From positions 5,580,001-5,644,000 of the forward strand of contig NZ_CP087196.1 of assembly GCF_024749285.1 (NCBI RefSeq): a stretch of DNA of 64,000 nt. The letters run 5' to 3'. Position numbers and translations under genes: made by a program. The DNA comes from Pseudomonas sp. B21-015 (GTDB lineage: Bacteria > Pseudomonadota > Gammaproteobacteria > Pseudomonadales > Pseudomonadaceae). Of the stretch, positions 38,153-47,779 are shown piece by piece. The notes under the pieces were generated by a model. The model did no database searches. It was given only the letters and a program-made list of their open reading frames with translations, and was not told the DNA's origin. Position 1 is the first letter of the stretch. Each line of letters begins with the position of its first letter.

Positions 38153-38180
38153 ATATGGGGCCGTAAAATTCAGCTTCAAG
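38153..38180 (-). promoter_or_regulatory. Sigma-32 (RpoH) promoter of grpE-dnaK-dnaJ
   Basis: Minus-strand CTTGAA (38180-38175), a 14-bp spacer and CCCCATAT (38160-38153). This matches the heat-shock consensus CTTGAA-N13-17-CCCCATNT at every informative position. It lies 54 bp upstream of the grpE ATG. Confidence 0.88.
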
Positions 38181-38300
38181 GGCTGTTTGATGATTGACCC
38201 TACAAAAAACAGCTGCATTGTCATTCCCAGGCGAACTAAGTATTTCTTTCAATCAAGCAAATCGACCTAAGAGAGGGCATTGTCAGCCAGAAACAAAACA

Positions 38301-38316
38301 CTGTATAAATAACCAG
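38301..38316 (+). promoter_or_regulatory. LexA binding site (SOS box) of recN
   Basis: CTGTATAAATAACCAG fits CTG-N10-CAG with the A/T-rich centre of the gammaproteobacterial SOS box. It lies 25 bp before the recN ATG, as expected for this DNA-damage gene. Confidence 0.85.
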
Positions 38317-38340
38317 ACCTAAAGCCTGGGAGCGGCCTTT

Positions 38341-40014
38341 ATGCTGGTGCACCTGTCCGTACACAACTACGCCATCGTTGAACATCTCGATCTCGAACTC
38401 GATCGCGGGATGAGCGTGATCACAGGGGAAACCGGCGCCGGCAAGTCGATCATGCTCGACGCCCTCGGCCTGACCCTGGGCGATCGCGCCGACAGCGGCG
38501 TGGTCCGCCCGGGCGCCGACAAGGCCGATATCCTGGCCACCTTCGACCTGATCGACATCCCGGAGGCCAGCGCCTGGCTGGCCGAGCGCGACCTCGAGAA
38601 CGACGGCCCGTGCATCCTGCGCCGAGTGATCACCGCCGAAGGGCGATCGCGCGGCTATATCAATGGCACCCCCTGCCCCCTCGGTGACCTGAAGGCCCTG
38701 GGCGAGCTGTTGATCGATATCCACAGCCAGCACGAACACCAATCCCTGCTCAAAACCGATACCCACCGCCGCCTGCTCGACGAGTACGCCGGTGCCACGG
38801 ACCTGGCCCGCCAAGTACAGCTGGCCGCCCAACGCTGGCGCCAGACCCGCCAGGAACTGGAACGCCTCTCCAATTCCGGTGACGAGCAACGCGCGCGTCA
38901 TCAGTTGCTCAGTTATCAACTCGAAGAACTGGAAAACCTCGGCCTCGGCGAAAGCGAGCTGGAGCAGTTGGAACAGGAACACAAGAACCTGACCAACGCC
39001 GAAACCCTGCTGGGCATTTGCCGGCAAGTGGTCGAACAATGCAGCGAAAGCGATTCTGGCAATGTATTGAACGCACTCACCGCCAGCCTCAACCGCTTGT
39101 CGAGCGTAAACAATTCGATCGGCGCCCTGGGCGAAGCCAGCAGCCTGCTGACCAGCGCGCAGATTCAGGTTGAAGAAGCCGTGGGCGAGCTGAACCGTTT
39201 TCTCGACAATTTCGACGCTGACCCAGCCCGCCTTCAATACCTGGAAGAGCGCCTCGATGCCATCTACACCCTGGCGCGCAAACACCGCATCCAGCCGACC
39301 GAAGTCGCCGAGATGCAGCAGAAGCTGCTCGATGAAATCGAAACCCTGAATGCCAACGATGAATCCATCGAACGACTGAGCGATGAGCTGGCCTCCTACG
39401 CCCGTCATTATCAGGAGAAAGCTCGGGCACTGAGCGACCTGCGCCATCAAGCCTCGAGCAGCCTGGCCAGTGCCGTGGAACAGGAAATCCAGCGCCTGGG
39501 CATGCCCGGTGGCCGCTTCACCATCGAACTGCGCCCCAACAGCAGCGATGAACTGCTGCCCAACGGGCTCGAACAGGTAGAACTATTGGTGAGCGCCAAC
39601 CCGGGGCAACCCTTGAAAGCCCTGGCAAAAGTAGCATCGGGTGGCGAGCTGTCGCGTATCAGCCTGGCCATTCAGGTGATCACTGCACAGACCTCGCGCG
39701 TACCGACGCTGGTGTTCGACGAAGTGGACGTGGGCATTGGCGGCCCGACCGCCGAGATTGTCGGCCAGTTGCTGCGACGCCTCGGGGAGCGCGGACAGGT
39801 GCTGACCGTGACTCACTTGCCGCAAGTGGCAGCGCAAGGGCATCAACATCTATTTGTGCACAAGGTCCGCGGTGAAGAGGCCACGCATACGGCCGTCTCC
39901 AAGCTGAGCAAGAATGATCGTGTGGAAGAAGTGGCGCGGATGCTGGGCGGCATCGACCTCACCAAGGAGTCCCTGGCACACGCGAAGAAAATGGTCGTTA
40001 CCGCGAAAATCTAA
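38341..40014 (+). CDS. recN: DNA repair protein RecN
   Basis: 557-aa SMC-like ATPase for double-strand break repair. Walker A GETGAGKS is at residues 29-36, a long coiled coil occupies residues about 150-390, and Walker B LVFDEVDVGIGG lies near residue 460. It is divergent from grpE and preceded by a LexA box. Confidence 0.98.
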   Translation: MLVHLSVHNYAIVEHLDLELDRGMSVITGETGAGKSIMLDALGLTLGDRADSGVVRPGADKADILATFDLIDIPEASAWLAERDLENDGPCILRRVITAEGRSRGYINGTPCPLGDLKALGELLIDIHSQHEHQSLLKTDTHRRLLDEYAGATDLARQVQLAAQRWRQTRQELERLSNSGDEQRARHQLLSYQLEELENLGLGESELEQLEQEHKNLTNAETLLGICRQVVEQCSESDSGNVLNALTASLNRLSSVNNSIGALGEASSLLTSAQIQVEEAVGELNRFLDNFDADPARLQYLEERLDAIYTLARKHRIQPTEVAEMQQKLLDEIETLNANDESIERLSDELASYARHYQEKARALSDLRHQASSSLASAVEQEIQRLGMPGGRFTIELRPNSSDELLPNGLEQVELLVSANPGQPLKALAKVASGGELSRISLAIQVITAQTSRVPTLVFDEVDVGIGGPTAEIVGQLLRRLGERGQVLTVTHLPQVAAQGHQHLFVHKVRGEEATHTAVSKLSKNDRVEEVARMLGGIDLTKESLAHAKKMVVTAKI

Positions 40015-40030
40015 GAACGGTAGAAAGCAC

Positions 40031-40054
40031 GAAGGCGACCCTGGGGTCGCCTTC
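40031..40054 (+). terminator. Hairpin after recN
   Basis: GAAGGCGACCC/GGGTCGCCTTC, an 11-bp stem between convergent recN and fur. No T-run, so an imperfect terminator. Confidence 0.5.
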
Positions 40055-40089
40055 GCTCGTTTCGCGAACCTGAAGTTCGCGCGACATGC

Positions 40090-40494
40090 TTACTTTTTCT
40101 TGCGCACGTACAGTACAAGATTGTGATCAACCATCTCGAAGCCATACTTGTCGACGATGGCTTTCTGCAGCCGCTCGATTTCTTCGTCGAAGAATTCGAT
40201 CACTTCGCTGGTTTCGACGTTGACCATATGGTCGTGATGCTTGCCATCGTCCAGCTCGAAGACCGCATGGCCTCCGTCGAAGTTGTGCCGCACCACAAGG
40301 CCAGCTGCCTCGAACTGGGTCAGAACACGGTAAACCGTGGCCAGACCGACGTCCTCACCAGCCTCCATCAGCGCCTTGTAGACGTCCTCGGCACTCATGT
40401 GGCGTTGCTCGGCGGAATCGAGCATTTGCAGAATTTTGACCCGTGGAAGGGTCACTTTGAGGCCGGCTTTGCGTAGTTCGCTATTTTCAACCAT
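40090..40494 (-). CDS. fur: Ferric uptake regulator Fur
   Basis: 134-aa iron-responsive repressor. Winged helix in residues 1-80 (SAEDVYKALMEAGEDVGLATVY), then the metal-binding segment GGHAVFELDDGKHHDHMV and EVIEFFDEEIERLQ. It lacks the second Cys pair seen in E. coli Fur, as usual in Pseudomonas. Divergent from bamE. Confidence 0.97.
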   Translation of the reverse strand: MVENSELRKAGLKVTLPRVKILQMLDSAEQRHMSAEDVYKALMEAGEDVGLATVYRVLTQFEAAGLVVRHNFDGGHAVFELDDGKHHDHMVNVETSEVIEFFDEEIERLQKAIVDKYGFEMVDHNLVLYVRKKK

Positions 40495-40591
40495 GGTCAG
40501 CTTTCTCGCGATGCTGCTTCGCAGCTTCTCTTAATGCGGGTATGATCGGCGTTTACGTTGTCCCAGCCAAGATAGTGGAAGTCGCCCACCG

Positions 40592-41119
40592 ATGCAAAAC
40601 ACCAAGCTCTTGCTAACCAGTTTCACCTTTGTGGGACTGCTCGCACTCGCCGGTTGTTCATTCCCCGGGGTTTACAAAATCGACATCCAGCAGGGCAATG
40701 TCGTCACGCAGGACATGATAGACCAGTTACGCCCGGGAATGACCCGCCGGCAAGTACGGTTTATCATGGGCAACCCTCTGCTGACCGACACGTTCCATGC
40801 CGATCGCTGGGATTATCTGTATAGCCTGCAACCGGGTGGCGGTGAACGCCAACAGGAACGCATTAGCGTTATCTTCAACCCAAATGACCAACTTGTCAGC
40901 CTCTCTGGCGACTTCATGCCAGGCGTGAGCCGCGACGAGGCCATTCTCGGCAAGGACAGCGGCACTACCGTGAGCGCGCCTGCAGAAAACGCCGAAAAGT
41001 CGAAGCCAGAAAAACCGGTCAAGCCAGGTTCGTTGCTGGACCAGATCCAGAAGGATGTGGACAACGTAGAAACCGTTCCAGTCCCGACGCCAGAACCGCT
41101 GGAAACCTCGCCGCAATAA
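40592..41119 (+). CDS. bamE: Outer membrane assembly lipoprotein BamE (OmlA/SmpA)
   Basis: 175-aa lipoprotein of the BAM complex. Signal peptide with lipobox LALAGC (lipidated Cys22), the BamE fold ([22 protein letters not shown]), then a Pro/Lys/Glu-rich C-terminal extension typical of pseudomonads. Next to fur as in P. aeruginosa (omlA). Confidence 0.95.
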   Translation: MQNTKLLLTSFTFVGLLALAGCSFPGVYKIDIQQGNVVTQDMIDQLRPGMTRRQVRFIMGNPLLTDTFHADRWDYLYSLQPGGGERQQERISVIFNPNDQLVSLSGDFMPGVSRDEAILGKDSGTTVSAPAENAEKSKPEKPVKPGSLLDQIQKDVDNVETVPVPTPEPLETSPQ

Positions 41120-41128
41120 TTTGCGACG

Positions 41129-41160
41129 CATAAAAAACCCGGCATGTCCGGGTTTTTTAT
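41129..41160. terminator. Bidirectional terminator, bamE / rnfH
   Basis: AAAAAACCCGG-CATGT-CCGGGTTTTTT: a GC stem with A and T runs on both sides between convergent genes. Confidence 0.92.
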
Positions 41161-41179
41161 CGCCTGGCATTTAGCCGAA

Positions 41180-41494
41180 TCACTGATTCCGGGCTTTTGC
41201 CTCGGCCGCTTTGGCGGCACGCAACCGGCGCACTTCTTTCGGATCGGCGAGTAGCGGCCGATAAATCTCGATGCGGTCCCCTGCCTGAACCGCTCGAATG
41301 GCCGGCTCAGCGATCACTTTGCCAAAGATCCCAACCGGACAACTGGCCAGATCCACCTCAGGGAATTCGCTGTTGAGGCCGGATTTGAGCAACGCATCCC
41401 GTACCGTTGCGCCCACTGGCACCGTTACGGTCAGCAGCACCTGACGGTCAACGGCGGCATACACCACTTCGACCTTGATCACGACCTCAACCAT
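41180..41494 (-). CDS. rnfH: RnfH family protein (ubiquitin-like)
   Basis: 104-aa beta-grasp protein of the RnfH/UPF0125 family (VEVVYAAVDRQVLLTVTVPVG at the N-terminus in part; FGKVIAEPAIRAVQAGDRIEIYRPL). Function is not settled. The start ATG at 41494 lies inside the 3' end of ratA (8-bp overlap), indicating translational coupling. Confidence 0.9.
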   Translation of the reverse strand: MVEVVIKVEVVYAAVDRQVLLTVTVPVGATVRDALLKSGLNSEFPEVDLASCPVGIFGKVIAEPAIRAVQAGDRIEIYRPLLADPKEVRRLRAAKAAEAKARNQ

Positions 41495-41921
41495 GCATCT
41501 GCTTCGCACGTTGGCAAAACGCGTCCATCAGCGTATTCGCCGCCTGATTAAACAGAGGCCCCAACGTCGCACGCACCAGCGGCCCCGAGTAGTCGAACGA
41601 CAAATCCAGACTGATCTTGCAGGCTTTCTCGCCCAACGGCTTGAACACCCAGACGCCGTGCAACTGGCTGAACGGACCTTCCTCGAGGTTCATCTCGATC
41701 GAACGCCCGGGCACCAGGGTGTTGCGCGTCACGAAATGCTGACTGAGACCACCCTTGGCCACGCCGACGCTGGCGCGCATGAACTCAGGAGAGCTTTCCA
41801 GAACTTCGGCCGACGAGCACCACGGCAGGAATTCCGGATAGCGAGCCACGTCATTGACCAAGTCATAAAGCGCTTGTGCCGGATACGGCAGCAGGGCCGA
41901 ACGTTGAATGTGTGTCGTCAT
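41487..41921 (-). CDS. ratA: RatA-type START/polyketide-cyclase protein
   Basis: 144-aa SRPBCC-fold protein (YPAQALYDLVNDVARYPEFL; CSSAEVLESSPEFMRASV). In E. coli RatA was described as a toxin blocking 70S formation, while the eukaryotic homologue COQ10 binds coenzyme Q; the quinone role may be the more general one. The ratA-rnfH pair is conserved. ATG at 41921 is chosen. Confidence 0.9.
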   Translation of the reverse strand: MTTHIQRSALLPYPAQALYDLVNDVARYPEFLPWCSSAEVLESSPEFMRASVGVAKGGLSQHFVTRNTLVPGRSIEMNLEEGPFSQLHGVWVFKPLGEKACKISLDLSFDYSGPLVRATLGPLFNQAANTLMDAFCQRAKQMHG

Positions 41922-41928
41922 GTCAGCG

Positions 41929-43332
41929 TTACTTCCACAACTGGGCGGCAAACACTACAAGAATGCCGATGGGCGCCACATAGCGCATCAAGAACAGGGA
42001 CAGGGCGAACAATACCGGACTGCGGATCGACAACTCGTCGCGCACCGCTTCACGCCCCATCACCCAACCCGCAAACACCACGAAACACAAACCACCGAGT
42101 GGCAGCATGATCCGCGAGGTGAAGAAGTCGATCACACCAAAGAAGTCGAGACCACCGGCGACTCCCCATTGGTAGAGATGGAACATCCCGCCTTCGTTCA
42201 CGAAAAACTTGGCTTCCTTCCAGATATTGAAGGAAAACACAGTACCCAGACCGACGAACCAGCAGATGAATGCCAGCCAGAAGGTGACCCAGGCGCGGCT
42301 GATCTTCGTGCGTTCAACCAGGTAAGCCACCATCGGCTCGAGCAGGGAAATCGCCGAACTCCAGGCCGCAATCGCTACCAGCACGAAGAACACTACGCCC
42401 ATCAACTGGCCGAACGCTACGTTACCAAAGGCAAATGGCAGGCTGACGAACATCAGGCCTGGGCCTTCACTCGGGTTCAGGCCAGCAGCGAACACAATCG
42501 GAAACAATGCCAGGCCGGCCAACAGCGAAACGAAGGTGTCGAGCAGCGCCACACCGACGATGGTTCCGGAAATAGACGAATGCTTCGGCATGTAGGCGCC
42601 GTAGATCATGATCGAGCCGACGCCCACGCTCAGGGAGAAGAACGCGTGCCCCATGGCAGGCAGCAAGCCATCAAGCACCTTGTCCGGGTGGAAGTCGAAC
42701 ATGAAATGCACGCCCTCCATGAAGTGACCCGTGGTCATGCTGTAACCCAGCAGGACAATCACCATCACGAACAGCAGCGGCATCATGATCCGCAGGCTGC
42801 GCTCCAGCCCTGCGACCACGCCTTTGGCAATCACCACCGCGGAGAGGAGCATGAAAATCGTGTGCCAAAGTGTCAGACGCCACGGATCGGCGATCACATT
42901 GCCGAAATACGCGCCGACCTCGCCTGCCGTCACACCCTGGAAATCGCCACGCCCCATATCAATGATGTAATCCAGCGACCAACCGCCGACCACACTATAG
43001 AAAGACAGGATCAGCAACGCCGTGATCATCCCGGCAAATGCGCCCCAGGACCACTTCGCCGAATGCCCCGCTTCCAGCGCCAGAACCTTCAAGGCATTGG
43101 CCGGGCTCTGCCGTGCGCGGCGGCCGATCAGGGTTTCGGCCAGCATCACGGGCATACCGATCAGCGCGATACAGGCCAGGAACATCAGCACGAAGGCTCC
43201 GCCACCGTAGACGCCGACCATGTAAGGGAATTTCCAGATACTACCCAACCCCACGGCCGAACCGGTCGCGGCGAGTATGAAGACCCAGCGGCTAGCCCAA
43301 CTGCCGTGGACAGAAACCTTGTCTGTCGACAT
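41929..43332 (-). CDS. Sodium-dependent transporter, neurotransmitter:sodium symporter (NSS) family
   Basis: 467-aa inner-membrane transporter with about 11-12 helices. The LeuT-family helix 1 hallmark [16 protein letters not shown] and following GGGAFVLMF (Na+/substrate site) are intact. Substrate is probably an amino acid, not determinable here. The ATG at 43332 is chosen over an upstream GTG/ATG frame because it places helix 1 at residues 17-40. It ends 7 bp before ratA, so it heads a three-gene operon. Confidence 0.92.
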   Translation of the reverse strand: MSTDKVSVHGSWASRWVFILAATGSAVGLGSIWKFPYMVGVYGGGAFVLMFLACIALIGMPVMLAETLIGRRARQSPANALKVLALEAGHSAKWSWGAFAGMITALLILSFYSVVGGWSLDYIIDMGRGDFQGVTAGEVGAYFGNVIADPWRLTLWHTIFMLLSAVVIAKGVVAGLERSLRIMMPLLFVMVIVLLGYSMTTGHFMEGVHFMFDFHPDKVLDGLLPAMGHAFFSLSVGVGSIMIYGAYMPKHSSISGTIVGVALLDTFVSLLAGLALFPIVFAAGLNPSEGPGLMFVSLPFAFGNVAFGQLMGVVFFVLVAIAAWSSAISLLEPMVAYLVERTKISRAWVTFWLAFICWFVGLGTVFSFNIWKEAKFFVNEGGMFHLYQWGVAGGLDFFGVIDFFTSRIMLPLGGLCFVVFAGWVMGREAVRDELSIRSPVLFALSLFLMRYVAPIGILVVFAAQLWK

Positions 43333-43450
43333 CGTTATCACGCCCAAGCGTTCAAAAAAGAGGCCGCATTGTCCGGGATTCAATCAACCTGCTCAAGCAC
43401 GTAGCGATACCGTAGCCGACTCGCGTGCAACTCCCTATAATGCCGCCCCT

Positions 43451-43933
43451 ATGGCTAAACAGAAGAAACACCCAACAGGGACCATCGCGCAAAACAAAAA
43501 GGCGCGACACGATTACTTCATCGAACATCGGTTCGAGGCTGGTCTGGTCCTGGCCGGCTGGGAAGTAAAAAGTCTGCGGGCAAGCAAGCTACAACTGGTT
43601 GACAGTTACGTACTGCTCAAGGATGGCGAAGCCTGGCTGCTCGGTAGCCACATCACGCCCCTGACGACCGCCAGCACCCACGTCATTGCCGATCCGGTCC
43701 GCACCCGAAAGTTGCTGCTGAACCGGCGCGAGCTGGAGAAGCTGGCCGCGGCCGTGCAACAAAAAGGCTACGCCTGCGTGTGCCTGTCCTGGTACTGGAG
43801 CAAGCACATGGTCAAGTGCGAGATCGCTCTGGGCAAGGGCAAGAAGGAATACGACAAGCGTGATACCGAACGCGAGCGCGACGCCGGTCGTGAATTGCAG
43901 CGTGCGGTGCGGAACAAGGGCAAGGAAGATTAA
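43451..43933 (+). CDS. smpB: SsrA-binding protein SmpB
   Basis: 160-aa tmRNA partner for trans-translation. OB-fold motifs [20 protein letters not shown] and [11 protein letters not shown], and the basic C-terminal tail ([20 protein letters not shown]) that mimics the missing anticodon stem are present. Its RNA partner ssrA lies at 53429. Confidence 0.98.
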   Translation: MAKQKKHPTGTIAQNKKARHDYFIEHRFEAGLVLAGWEVKSLRASKLQLVDSYVLLKDGEAWLLGSHITPLTTASTHVIADPVRTRKLLLNRRELEKLAAAVQQKGYACVCLSWYWSKHMVKCEIALGKGKKEYDKRDTERERDAGRELQRAVRNKGKED

Positions 43934-43955
43934 TCTTTCGGCCTGATCGCGGCTT

Positions 43956-44072
43956 TTGTGGCGAGGGAGCTTGCTCCCGCTCGGCTGCGAAGCAGTCGTA
44001 AACGATCTGCTTAACGGTGTGCTGGCCCGGGGGCCGCTTCGCGCCCCAGCGGGAGCAAGCTCCCTCGCCACA
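43956..44072. repeat. Dispersed repeat, long REP pair type A
   Basis: TGTGGCGAGGGAGCTTGCTC at the left and GGGAGCAAGCTCCCTCGCCA at the right, with the core CGGCTGCGAAGCAGTCGTAA shared with the copy at 5343-5469. It separates convergent smpB and lldR. Confidence 0.88.
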
Positions 44073-44081
44073 ATAAACTGA

Positions 44082-44849
44082 CTACATCCCCTTGCGCCGC
44101 TCGGCCCGAGCCATTCGCTGCACTTCCTGACGCACCTCTTCCAGCACTTCCTGCACATACAGAATGTGCCGACTGGAAACTTCCCGCGCCTGCTCTGCCC
44201 TGCCTTCGATAATCGCCAGGTACAACTCCCGATGCTGTGCGATCAGCATGTCGCGGGTTTCAGAACGTTGCTTGTACATGCCGCCAATGTTGGTCACCAC
44301 GTTGCGCTTGAGTAGATCGAACAGCCCGCGGATGGTGTGCAGCAACACTGCGTTATGACTGGCCTCGGCGATCGCCAAGTGAAAATTTGCATCCGCTGTG
44401 CCCTCTTCCGCCCGGCTCACTTCATCGTGACGTGAATAGCAGTCCTGCAATTCATCGAACGCCGCCGTCAGCCGTTCGCGATCGACGTCGGTGGCGCGCA
44501 ATGCCGCGTAATAAGCACAGGACGCTTCCAGGGTATGGCGAAACTCCAGCAAATCGCGCTGGGCCTCGGGGTTGCTTTCCAGCAGATGCAGCAGTGGATC
44601 GCTGAACGTCGAGCCCAGGGATTCCACCACATAATTGCCGCCGCCCTGACGACTGACCAGCAGCCCTTTGGCCACCAGTTTCTGAATCGCCTCGCGCAAC
44701 GAAGGACGTGACACGCCGAACTGCTCGGCCAACGCACGCTCCGCCGGCAGGCGTTCGCCAGCCTTCAAGGTGCCCTCGAGAATCATCCCCTCGAGTTGCT
44801 CGACAATATCGTCAGACAAACGGCGCTGCCGAATCTGATCAAACCCCAT
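44082..44849 (-). CDS. lldR: Lactate-responsive regulator LldR (FadR subfamily of GntR)
   Basis: 255-aa regulator. Winged helix in residues 10-75 (ERALAEQFGVSRPSLREAIQ) and a helical FCD effector domain from about residue 95 with the metal/ligand residues in DANFHLAIAEASHN and HRELYLAI. Divergent from the lactate operon, with a palindromic operator between. LldR represses until lactate binds. Confidence 0.94.
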   Translation of the reverse strand: MGFDQIRQRRLSDDIVEQLEGMILEGTLKAGERLPAERALAEQFGVSRPSLREAIQKLVAKGLLVSRQGGGNYVVESLGSTFSDPLLHLLESNPEAQRDLLEFRHTLEASCAYYAALRATDVDRERLTAAFDELQDCYSRHDEVSRAEEGTADANFHLAIAEASHNAVLLHTIRGLFDLLKRNVVTNIGGMYKQRSETRDMLIAQHRELYLAIIEGRAEQAREVSSRHILYVQEVLEEVRQEVQRMARAERRKGM

Positions 44850-45042
44850 GACTCAATTCTCCACGATCCCGGCGGCTCGCCGGGCTCTCTATTCTGGCCT
44901 ATCGGCGCTGCGCCAGCACCTACCAGACGACGCTTGATCGAACAGATCAGATGCTCTCTGCACCGCTCATTCGACAAAAGTTTTAGGGCGGCAAATTGAC
45001 ACACCGCCTCCAAGGCTTTTACCCTAGCCAACAGCGATTGTA

Positions 45043-45059
45043 AATTGGTATTACCAATT
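45043..45059. promoter_or_regulatory. LldR operator
   Basis: AATTGGTATTACCAATT: perfect 7-bp arms AATTGGT/ACCAATT around ATT, close to the E. coli LldR sites (AATTGG...CCAATT). It lies 52 bp before the lldP ATG. Confidence 0.85.
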
Positions 45060-45087
45060 ATCCAAGAACGCTGACCAGTGCCTGACC

Positions 45088-45095
45088 AACAACAA
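45088..45095 (+). promoter_or_regulatory. Crc/Hfq catabolite-activity motif at lldP
   Basis: AACAACAA, an exact AANAANAA motif, immediately before the TTAGGGG ribosome site (45096-45102) of lldP. This is where Hfq/Crc binds to block translation under catabolite repression. Confidence 0.65.
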
Positions 45096-45111
45096 TTAGG
45101 GGCCACCCCAT

Positions 45112-46803
45112 ATGCAAACCTGGCAACAGCTCTACAGCCCGCTCGGCAGTCTCGGCGTGTCCGCACTCGCGGCCGTCATCCCCATCGTATTTTTCTTCCT
45201 GGCCTTGGCCGTGTTCCGCCTCAAAGGTCACGTGGCCGGCAGCATCACCCTGACGCTGTCGATTGCCGTGGCAATCTTCGCGTTCCAGATGCCGGTCGAC
45301 ATGGCTTTCGCCGCCGCCGGATATGGCTTCGCCTACGGCTTGTGGCCGATTGCCTGGATCATCGTGGCTGCGGTGTTTCTCTACAAACTGACGGTCAAAA
45401 GTGGCCAGTTCGAAGTGATCCGCAGCTCGGTGCTGTCGATCACCGACGACCAACGCCTGCAGGTGCTGCTGATCGGCTTCTGCTTCGGCGCGTTTCTGGA
45501 AGGTGCCGCCGGTTTCGGCGCACCAGTAGCGATTACCGCCGCGCTGCTGGTTGGCCTGGGTTTCAACCCGCTGTACGCCGCAGGCCTGTGTTTGATCGCC
45601 AACACCGCGCCGGTGGCCTTTGGCGCATTGGGGATTCCGATCATCGTCGCCGGGCAAGTCACCGGTATCGACGCGTTCAAGATTGGCGCCATGGCCGGTC
45701 GGCAACTGCCATTGCTGTCGGTGTTCGTGCCGTTCTGGCTGGTGTTCATGATGGACGGCCTGCGTGGCGTTCGGGAAACCTGGCCTGCCGCACTGGTGGC
45801 CGGTTTGAGCTTTGCCGTCACCCAATACTTCACTTCAAACTTCATTGGCCCGGAGTTGCCGGACATCACCTCGGCGCTGGTCAGCCTGATTTCTCTGACC
45901 CTGTTCCTGAAAGTCTGGCAGCCAAAACGCGCCGCAGGTGCACACATCGTCGGCGCCGTCTCGGCTTCCGTGGTGTCCAGCGCCGGTGGTTTCGGCCAAC
46001 CGCGCACCACCGTGGCTTCGCCTTACAGCCTGGGGGAAATTTTCAAAGCCTGGTCGCCGTTCCTGATCCTCACCGTACTGGTCACAATCTGGACGCTGAA
46101 ACCGTTCAAGGCCATGTTCGCCGCAGGTGGCTCGATGTATGGCTGGGTGTTCAACTTCGCGATCCCGCACCTGGATCAAATGGTGATCAAGATCGCACCG
46201 ATCGTGACCGCCCCGACGGCGATGCCGGCGGTGTTCAAACTTGATCCGGTTTCCGCGACCGGCACGGCCATTTTCTTCTCCGCGCTGATCTCGATGCTGG
46301 TGCTGAAGATCAATTTCAAAACTGGTCTTACCACTTTAAAAGAGACGTTCTACGAACTGCGCTGGCCGATTTTGTCCATCGGCATGGTGCTGGCGTTCGC
46401 CTTCGTCACCAACTACTCGGGCATGTCGTCGACCATGGCTCTGGTATTGGCAGGCACCGGCGCGGCGTTCCCGTTCTTCTCGCCATTCCTCGGCTGGCTC
46501 GGTGTGTTCCTGACCGGCTCCGATACCTCATCCAACGCGCTGTTCAGTTCGCTGCAAGCGACCACCGCGCACCAGATCGGCGTCAACGACACCTTGCTGG
46601 TGGCGGCGAACACCAGCGGCGGGGTGACCGGCAAGATGATCTCGCCGCAATCGATCGCCGTGGCTTGCGCCGCGACCGGGCTGGTGGGCAAGGAATCGGA
46701 TCTGTTCCGCTTCACCCTCAAGCACAGCCTATTCTTTGCAACGATCGTCGGCCTGATCACCTTGGCCCAGGCTTACTGGTTCACCGGCATGCTGGTGCAC
46801 TAA
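45112..46803 (+). CDS. lldP: L-lactate permease
   Basis: 563-aa LctP-family inner-membrane lactate:H+ symporter with about 12-14 helices. Family segments [33 protein letters not shown] and [15 protein letters not shown] are present. First gene of the lactate operon; 151 bp separate it from lutA. Confidence 0.96.
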   Translation: MQTWQQLYSPLGSLGVSALAAVIPIVFFFLALAVFRLKGHVAGSITLTLSIAVAIFAFQMPVDMAFAAAGYGFAYGLWPIAWIIVAAVFLYKLTVKSGQFEVIRSSVLSITDDQRLQVLLIGFCFGAFLEGAAGFGAPVAITAALLVGLGFNPLYAAGLCLIANTAPVAFGALGIPIIVAGQVTGIDAFKIGAMAGRQLPLLSVFVPFWLVFMMDGLRGVRETWPAALVAGLSFAVTQYFTSNFIGPELPDITSALVSLISLTLFLKVWQPKRAAGAHIVGAVSASVVSSAGGFGQPRTTVASPYSLGEIFKAWSPFLILTVLVTIWTLKPFKAMFAAGGSMYGWVFNFAIPHLDQMVIKIAPIVTAPTAMPAVFKLDPVSATGTAIFFSALISMLVLKINFKTGLTTLKETFYELRWPILSIGMVLAFAFVTNYSGMSSTMALVLAGTGAAFPFFSPFLGWLGVFLTGSDTSSNALFSSLQATTAHQIGVNDTLLVAANTSGGVTGKMISPQSIAVACAATGLVGKESDLFRFTLKHSLFFATIVGLITLAQAYWFTGMLVH

Positions 46804-46954
46804 GCACTACACACGACATGGAAAAAACCGATGCCGGATTACGCCCCCGGCGTCAGCTATTCACAACCGGGTCTGCAAGGCTGCTGAAAGCTTCCCTCTC
46901 TATATTCAGCAGCCTCAGCGGACGGATAACCGGGACCACCCGGAGACACACCTG

Positions 46955-47779
46955 ATGAGCGAGCTTTTTTACAACGCCGTGCCGAACGCGACCCGCGTCG
47001 CCCCACCACTGCCCGAACCTCGGCAATACCCCAGCGAAAAACCGTCACGGGTTTACCTGTTCGGAACCTGCGTGGTGGATCTGTTCTACCCCGAAGCCGG
47101 GATGGACGCGATCCACCTGCTGGAACGCGAGGGCATTCGTGTCGAATACCCGCAAGGGCAGAGCTGCTGCGGGCAACCGGCCTACACCTCGGGTTACACC
47201 GAACAGGCCCGGACCGTGGCGCGCTCGCAACTGGCATTGTTTGCCGGGGATTATCCGGTGGTGGTGCCGTCGGGCTCTTGCGCGGGCATGTTGCGCGAAC
47301 ACTATGCCGACTTGTTCAAGGACGAGCCGCAAACGCTGAAACAGGTTCAGGCCCTCGCGGCACGAACTTACGAACTTGCCGAGTTCCTGCTGTTTGTCTG
47401 CAAGGTGCAACTCAAGGACAGCGGCGAACCGGTGAAAGTGGCGTTGCACACGTCGTGCTCGGCACGCCGTGAAATGAACACCCACCTGCATGGCCGTGAG
47501 TTGTTGGCGCAGCTGAGCAATGTGGAGCGAGTCGACCACAGCCACGAAAGTGAATGCTGTGGCTTTGGTGGGACTTTCAGCGTCCGTATGCCAGATATTT
47601 CCGGCGCGATGGTGGCTGACAAGACCCGCGCGTTGAAGGAATCCGGTGCGCACAAGGTACTCAGTGCCGATTGCGGTTGCCTGATGAACATCAACGGCTC
47701 GCTGGAGAAACAGCAGGAAGCGTTGCGCGGTCAGCATCTGGCCAGCTTCCTTTGGCAGCGAACCGGAGGTGCCCGATGA
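46955..47779 (+). CDS. lutA: L-lactate oxidation protein LutA/LldE ((Fe-S)-binding)
   Basis: 274-aa cysteine-rich domain protein of the LutABC L-lactate dehydrogenase. The two CCG motifs typical of these Fe-S/heterodisulfide-reductase-like proteins are visible (QSCCGQPAYTSGY and ESECCGFGGTFSVRMPD). The stop overlaps the lutB start by 4 bp (ATGA). Confidence 0.93.
   Translation: MSELFYNAVPNATRVAPPLPEPRQYPSEKPSRVYLFGTCVVDLFYPEAGMDAIHLLEREGIRVEYPQGQSCCGQPAYTSGYTEQARTVARSQLALFAGDYPVVVPSGSCAGMLREHYADLFKDEPQTLKQVQALAARTYELAEFLLFVCKVQLKDSGEPVKVALHTSCSARREMNTHLHGRELLAQLSNVERVDHSHESECCGFGGTFSVRMPDISGAMVADKTRALKESGAHKVLSADCGCLMNINGSLEKQQEALRGQHLASFLWQRTGGAR

Noticed and set aside
38236..39450. A 404-codon minus-strand frame opposite recN
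   Set aside because: recN has both ATP-binding motifs and an SOS box; the antisense frame has no motif and would read through the grpE-recN promoters.
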